Made by a program: the position numbers and the translations under genes | Origin: an uncultured Saprospiraceae bacterium | Lineage (GTDB): Bacteria; Bacteroidota; Bacteroidia; Chitinophagales; Saprospiraceae | DNA length: 9,777 bases | Direction of reading: 5' to 3' | NCBI GenBank assembly: GCA_937942465.1 | Contig: CALDEO010000173.1 | Coordinates: forward strand, 1 to 9,777 | Shown here: positions 6,942-9,777 of the stretch, piece by piece | Position numbering within the stretch: position 1 is the stretch's first letter | How the letters are laid out: every line of letters starts with the position of its first letter | The notes under the pieces: model-generated | What the model saw: the letters and a program-made list of their open reading frames with translations, nothing else | What the model was told of the DNA's origin: nothing | Databases searched by the model: none

Positions 6942-8444
6942 ATGATTGGAGACTTGATCGCAACATTATCAGAGGAGTGGGCCATGAGAGCCATCGTAGC
7001 CTCGTGCATGGTAGGTATTATGTGCGGTACTATTGGCAGCTTTATCGTACTGCGTAATATGTCACTGATTGGAGATGCATTGTCACATGCAATTTTACCA
7101 GGTATTGTGGTATCATTCATCATTGTAGGATATAGTACATTGGGTTTCTTTGTAGGATCTGTAATTGCAGGTCTCGCTACAGCGATCGCCATCACATGGA
7201 TACAACAGAATGTAAAAACCAAGAATGACGCTGCCGTAGGTATTGTATTTACAGCTATGTTTTCATTAGGTGTCATCGGTATCTCACATCTCAGTACGAG
7301 CAGTGGCAGTGGTGTCCACTTAGATCTCAAAGACTTTTTATTCGGTAATATACTGGGTATCAGCAATATGGATATTGTATTGACATTCGTAGTGATGTTG
7401 TATACATTGATCTGCGTATACCTATTCTACCGATTTTTATTTATTACTACATTCCAGCCAGTGATCGCTCAGACAATGGGTATCTCCGTAAAGTATATTC
7501 ACTATTTCTTGATGCTATTACTATCATTTGCAGTTGTGGCGGCACTCCGTACTGTAGGAGTGATATTGGTAGTAGCCATGCTTATTACACCAGCAGCCAC
7601 GGCATTATTGCTGAGTCATAGACTCAAGTGGGTCATCGGTATATCGGCATTTATAGGATTCTTATCCGCAATATTAGGGATGCTCGGAGCCATTTTATTA
7701 GATACAACACCTGGACCATTCATGACCTTGATGGCAACACTTATCTATGTGCTCGTAGTGATATTTGCCCCAGAGAGAGGACTTGTAGCCAAGGCAATAC
7801 TGAAGATACAGCAACATCAAAAGATCGCAGAAGAAGATATTATCAAACAAATATTTAAGAGTAAAGGGCAGACAACCAAGACACTCCTGCAAAATAGACT
7901 ATCCTTATCTACAAGAGTTGTATCCAAGTCAGTCAACAAACTCGTCAATGATAAGATGATTGTAACAGGCAATGGAGGTTTGCTCAGCCTGAGCTTCCCT
8001 GGAAAGAAAAAAGCAGAAGAACTCATACGTGCTCATAGACTCTGGGAGACTTATCAAGTCAATCATATGGGTATAGATCAAGCGATGATACATGATGAAG
8101 CAGAGAAACTAGAGCATCACTTGACGGAAGAACTCCTAGATGAATTAGATCTCAAAATGGGATACCCAACACTGGATCCTCATGGTAGTCCGATACCTAA
8201 GAAACTACTCAAACCAGAGAGTTCTTTAGCCAATCTTAAATTGAATGAAATCGCTGAAATAGCATCCCAGCAGGTAAGTGACAAGATAGAAAGTGAACTA
8301 TGGGAACTGGGTTTACTACCCCATGCACAATTCAAAATATTACTAAAAGATCGTAGAAATATTAAAATCCAACAAAACAAGAAGTCGATTTCTATCCCTC
8401 AAAATCTTGCTCAATATATCAATACAGAAAAAATTAAAAATTAG
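6942..8444 (+). CDS. ABC-3 metal permease fused to a DtxR/MntR-type repressor (YtgCR-like)
   Basis: This 500-residue protein joins two functions. Residues 1 to about 285 are an ABC-3 family permease (Mn/Zn/Fe uptake) with several hydrophobic segments, the family hallmark SLIGDALSHAILPG (41-54; Asp45, His49, Pro53) and LITPAATALLLSH (214-226). Residues about 290-420 are a DtxR-like regulator: a winged helix (about 296-352, EEDIIKQIF through the wing GNGGLLSLS), then the dimer and metal region with HRLWE (365-369), HDEAEKLEHH (384-393) and GSPIP (415-419). Residues about 425-495 resemble the SH3-like/FeoA-type tail. Likely metal ligands by alignment with DtxR and MntR are Asp299, His365, Glu369, His384, Glu388, Glu391 and His392. 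Glu388 replaces the DtxR Cys102, as in MntR. Chlamydial YtgCR has the same fusion, and its repressor is released by cleavage. Start at 6942 follows a perfect promoter. No ATPase or binding-protein gene lies nearby. Metal choice and cleavage here are inferred. Confidence 0.9.
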   Translation: MIGDLIATLSEEWAMRAIVASCMVGIMCGTIGSFIVLRNMSLIGDALSHAILPGIVVSFIIVGYSTLGFFVGSVIAGLATAIAITWIQQNVKTKNDAAVGIVFTAMFSLGVIGISHLSTSSGSGVHLDLKDFLFGNILGISNMDIVLTFVVMLYTLICVYLFYRFLFITTFQPVIAQTMGISVKYIHYFLMLLLSFAVVAALRTVGVILVVAMLITPAATALLLSHRLKWVIGISAFIGFLSAILGMLGAILLDTTPGPFMTLMATLIYVLVVIFAPERGLVAKAILKIQQHQKIAEEDIIKQIFKSKGQTTKTLLQNRLSLSTRVVSKSVNKLVNDKMIVTGNGGLLSLSFPGKKKAEELIRAHRLWETYQVNHMGIDQAMIHDEAEKLEHHLTEELLDELDLKMGYPTLDPHGSPIPKKLLKPESSLANLKLNEIAEIASQQVSDKIESELWELGLLPHAQFKILLKDRRNIKIQQNKKSISIPQNLAQYINTEKIKN

Positions 8445-8458
8445 ACTAGTATCAAAGA

Positions 8459-8839
8459 TTATTCTTCTTCGCTAGCAGCTTCTGTGTTTTTATCGCCATT
8501 CAAGTTTTGTAATAGTTGGTCAACTCTATACATTTCATCGACCATCTCATCTTGATATACATCAAATACAGGAATCCTACGTACATGCCTTTTCAACCTT
8601 TTGGCGAGATCCGGCTTGATCATTCTCATCTGAGCTCTTACCGCTTTGATAACCTCCTCCTTACTCTCAGCACCATAGACACTTAGATATACTTTAGCTA
8701 GCGCGAAGTCAGGTGTCATGATCACATTGGTCACAGTGACTAGAGCACCACCATAGATATATGATCCATGTTGCTGTAGCACAATGCTAAAATTTCTTTT
8801 AATCAACTCACCTACTTGCATCTGTCTCTTCGTAGCCAT
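8459..8839 (-). CDS. rbfA: Ribosome-binding factor A
   Basis: The 126-residue product matches RbfA, a single KH-like domain protein that binds the immature 30S subunit and assists 16S rRNA maturation, important at low temperature. Visible family features are the opening MATKRQMQVGELIKRNFS, the strands VTVTNVIMTPDFALAKVYLSV, and AKRLKRHVRRIPVFDVYQDE, with a short acidic tail ending EEE. The ATG at 8839 is chosen because it gives the usual M-x-T-K-R-Q start. An in-frame ATG at 8854 (MKYID) and a TTG at 8890 would add residues not typical of the family. It is convergent with the metal permease gene, with only 14 bases between the stop codons and no visible terminator there, so transcripts from both sides may overlap. 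It is divergent from recG. Confidence 0.93.
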   Translation of the reverse strand: MATKRQMQVGELIKRNFSIVLQQHGSYIYGGALVTVTNVIMTPDFALAKVYLSVYGAESKEEVIKAVRAQMRMIKPDLAKRLKRHVRRIPVFDVYQDEMVDEMYRVDQLLQNLNGDKNTEAASEEE

Positions 8840-8981
8840 ATCTATATATTTCATTTTTTGCTTACGCAAATATTCCTGTAAAGGTCTCAAAAAAAAACTA
8901 TAATCCTACATGCAACTCATATAGCTTCTGTTTGTTTAAATACTAATACTCTTAATCGCCTCATACCGCCTACTTTTACTA

Positions 8982-9053
8982 TTGACTTGAGTCAAATTAA
9001 GGATAATAGATTTAAATAATTCAAAGCTTAAAAAAATCTTTAATTTTGAGTCA
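8982..9053. repeat. TTGACT palindrome and repeated TTGAGTCA in the rbfA-recG gap
   Basis: TTGACT (8982-8987) and AGTCAA (8990-8995) form an inverted repeat around TG. The octamer TTGAGTCA occurs at 8987-8994 and again at 9046-9053, where it overlaps the end of the predicted recG -7 element. This could mark sites for a regulator of the divergent pair. The rest of the 8840-9072 gap shows no gene. Confidence 0.35.
9020..9048 (+). promoter_or_regulatory. Probable recG promoter
   Basis: TAATTTTG (9041-9048) is a perfect match to the -7 consensus TAnnTTTG. Eighteen bases upstream is TTC (9020-9022), one mismatch from the -33 TTG. The transcript would start near 9053-9055, only about 20 bases before the proposed recG start and upstream of an A-rich run (9062-9069). 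Confidence 0.5.
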
Positions 9054-9072
9054 CTAACTATAAAAAAAAGAT

Positions 9073-9777
9073 ATCTCAGTAGCCAATCACATATTAAATA
9101 GTCCGATCGCATACCTCAAGGGTGTAGGCCCTACTAAGGCTGAAGTATTGCAGAAAGAACTCAGGATATATACATTTGGTGACTTGCTCATGCATCTACC
9201 TTTTAGATATGTAGACAAGACGCAATTCATGGCGATCAAGGATATCAGAGAAAATGGAGTCGTAGCTCAAATAAAAGGAAAATTGATATCCATCGAGAAG
9301 CTCAAAGGTGCTGGTAATCGATCTAGGCTAACGGGTCTATTTAAGGATGCTAGCGGATTCATGGAGTTGACTTGGTTTCAAGGTGCTACCTGGCTAGCCA
9401 AGTCACTAGTGCAAGGTGGCGAATACATCATCTACGGTAAAGTCAATATATACAACGGTAAGAAAACGATGCCCCATCCTGAGATGGAGCTCATCAAAAC
9501 GGGTCAAAAGCTAGTGGATACAAGCCTAGAACCTGTGTATCCATCGACCGATAAGTTGACAAGAAGAGGCCTCGATAGTAGAGGTCAACTCAAACTCATC
9601 AAAGAACTACTGGCCAAAATAAAATCGACTGACATCCTAGAGACATTGCCTGAGGACATGAGGCAACAACTCAAGTTGTGCAACAGATATCAATCGCTAT
9701 TGTGGATACACTTCCCAGCGAATGATCAAGAAAAAAATGCAGCGATCAATCGGATTAAGTTTGAGGAGTTCTTCTTT
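9073..9777 (+). CDS. recG: ATP-dependent DNA helicase RecG, N-terminal part (3' end outside window)
   Basis: RecG remodels stalled replication forks and Holliday junctions. The visible 235 codons cover the N-terminal helical part with PIAYLKGVGPTKAEVL and FGDLLMHLPFRYVDK, the OB-fold wedge domain (about GKLISIEKL through NGKKTMPHPEMEL), the PVYPSTDKLT segment and the start of the next region with IHFPANDQE and RIKFEEFFF at the edge. The helicase motor domains lie beyond the window. The start is uncertain. The frame has a TAA at 9061, then no ATG, GTG or TTG until TTG 9148, which would remove GVGP. I place the start at ATC 9073, a rare codon, because homologues begin about 11-13 residues before YLxGVGP and because it follows an A-rich leader and a promoter. 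ATA 9091, TTG 9148 or ATG 9190 are alternatives. Divergent from rbfA. Confidence 0.88.
   Translation, partial: MSVANHILNSPIAYLKGVGPTKAEVLQKELRIYTFGDLLMHLPFRYVDKTQFMAIKDIRENGVVAQIKGKLISIEKLKGAGNRSRLTGLFKDASGFMELTWFQGATWLAKSLVQGGEYIIYGKVNIYNGKKTMPHPEMELIKTGQKLVDTSLEPVYPSTDKLTRRGLDSRGQLKLIKELLAKIKSTDILETLPEDMRQQLKLCNRYQSLLWIHFPANDQEKNAAINRIKFEEFFF

Noticed and set aside
6890..7366. 158-codon minus-strand open frame opposite the permease
   Set aside because: It is a shadow of the conserved permease membrane region, with no plausible domain; the plus strand has a strong promoter and a family match.
8445..8458. Bidirectional terminator between the convergent permease gene and rbfA
   Set aside because: The 14-base gap and its flanks contain no stable hairpin followed by T residues on either strand.

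Overview
The window looks like chromosome from a member of the Bacteroidota. The evidence is a type IX secretion (T9SS) C-terminal sorting domain on the first protein, a PorT-like outer-membrane barrel, A/T-rich leaders without clear Shine-Dalgarno sites, and matches to the Bacteroidota promoter (TTG, then TAnnTTTG). The DUF11 + SdrD B-like + T9SS architecture would fit a Saprospiria-like lineage, but the window alone cannot settle that. I saw no tRNA, rRNA, CRISPR array, insertion sequence or phage gene.

Layout. 1-3036 (+) is the 3' part of a large secreted adhesin-like protein: two DUF11 repeats, four SdrD B-like calcium-binding domains, a pre-tail beta domain and a T9SS tail. A strong intrinsic terminator follows (3076-3113). 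3296-4567 (+) is purA. 4716-5318 (+) is a small outer-membrane beta-barrel protein. 5451-5990 (+) is an unrecognised lipoprotein whose stop codon overlaps the start of a short Ppx/GppA-type phosphatase (5983-6888, +). 6942-8444 (+) is an ABC-3 metal permease fused to a complete DtxR/MntR-like repressor. 8459-8839 (-) is rbfA, convergent with the permease. From about 9073 to the window end (+) is the N-terminal part of recG, divergent from rbfA.

The most interesting locus is 6881-8444. The permease-repressor fusion has the same architecture as chlamydial YtgCR. It has a 22-bp near-perfect palindrome (6881-6902) just upstream of a textbook Bacteroidota promoter (TTG 6908-6910, TACCTTTG 6929-6936), and that promoter is so close to the ATG that the mRNA is predicted to be almost leaderless. 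The repressor half carries a Glu where DtxR has its metal-binding Cys, which is the MntR arrangement. I infer a self-contained, autoregulated metal-uptake switch, probably for manganese, with the matching ATPase and binding protein encoded elsewhere.

A second oddity is recG. Its conserved N-terminus is preceded by an in-frame stop at 9061, and there is no ATG, GTG or TTG before the conserved GVGP motif, so it uses a rare start codon, is shortened, or is mutated or mis-sequenced.
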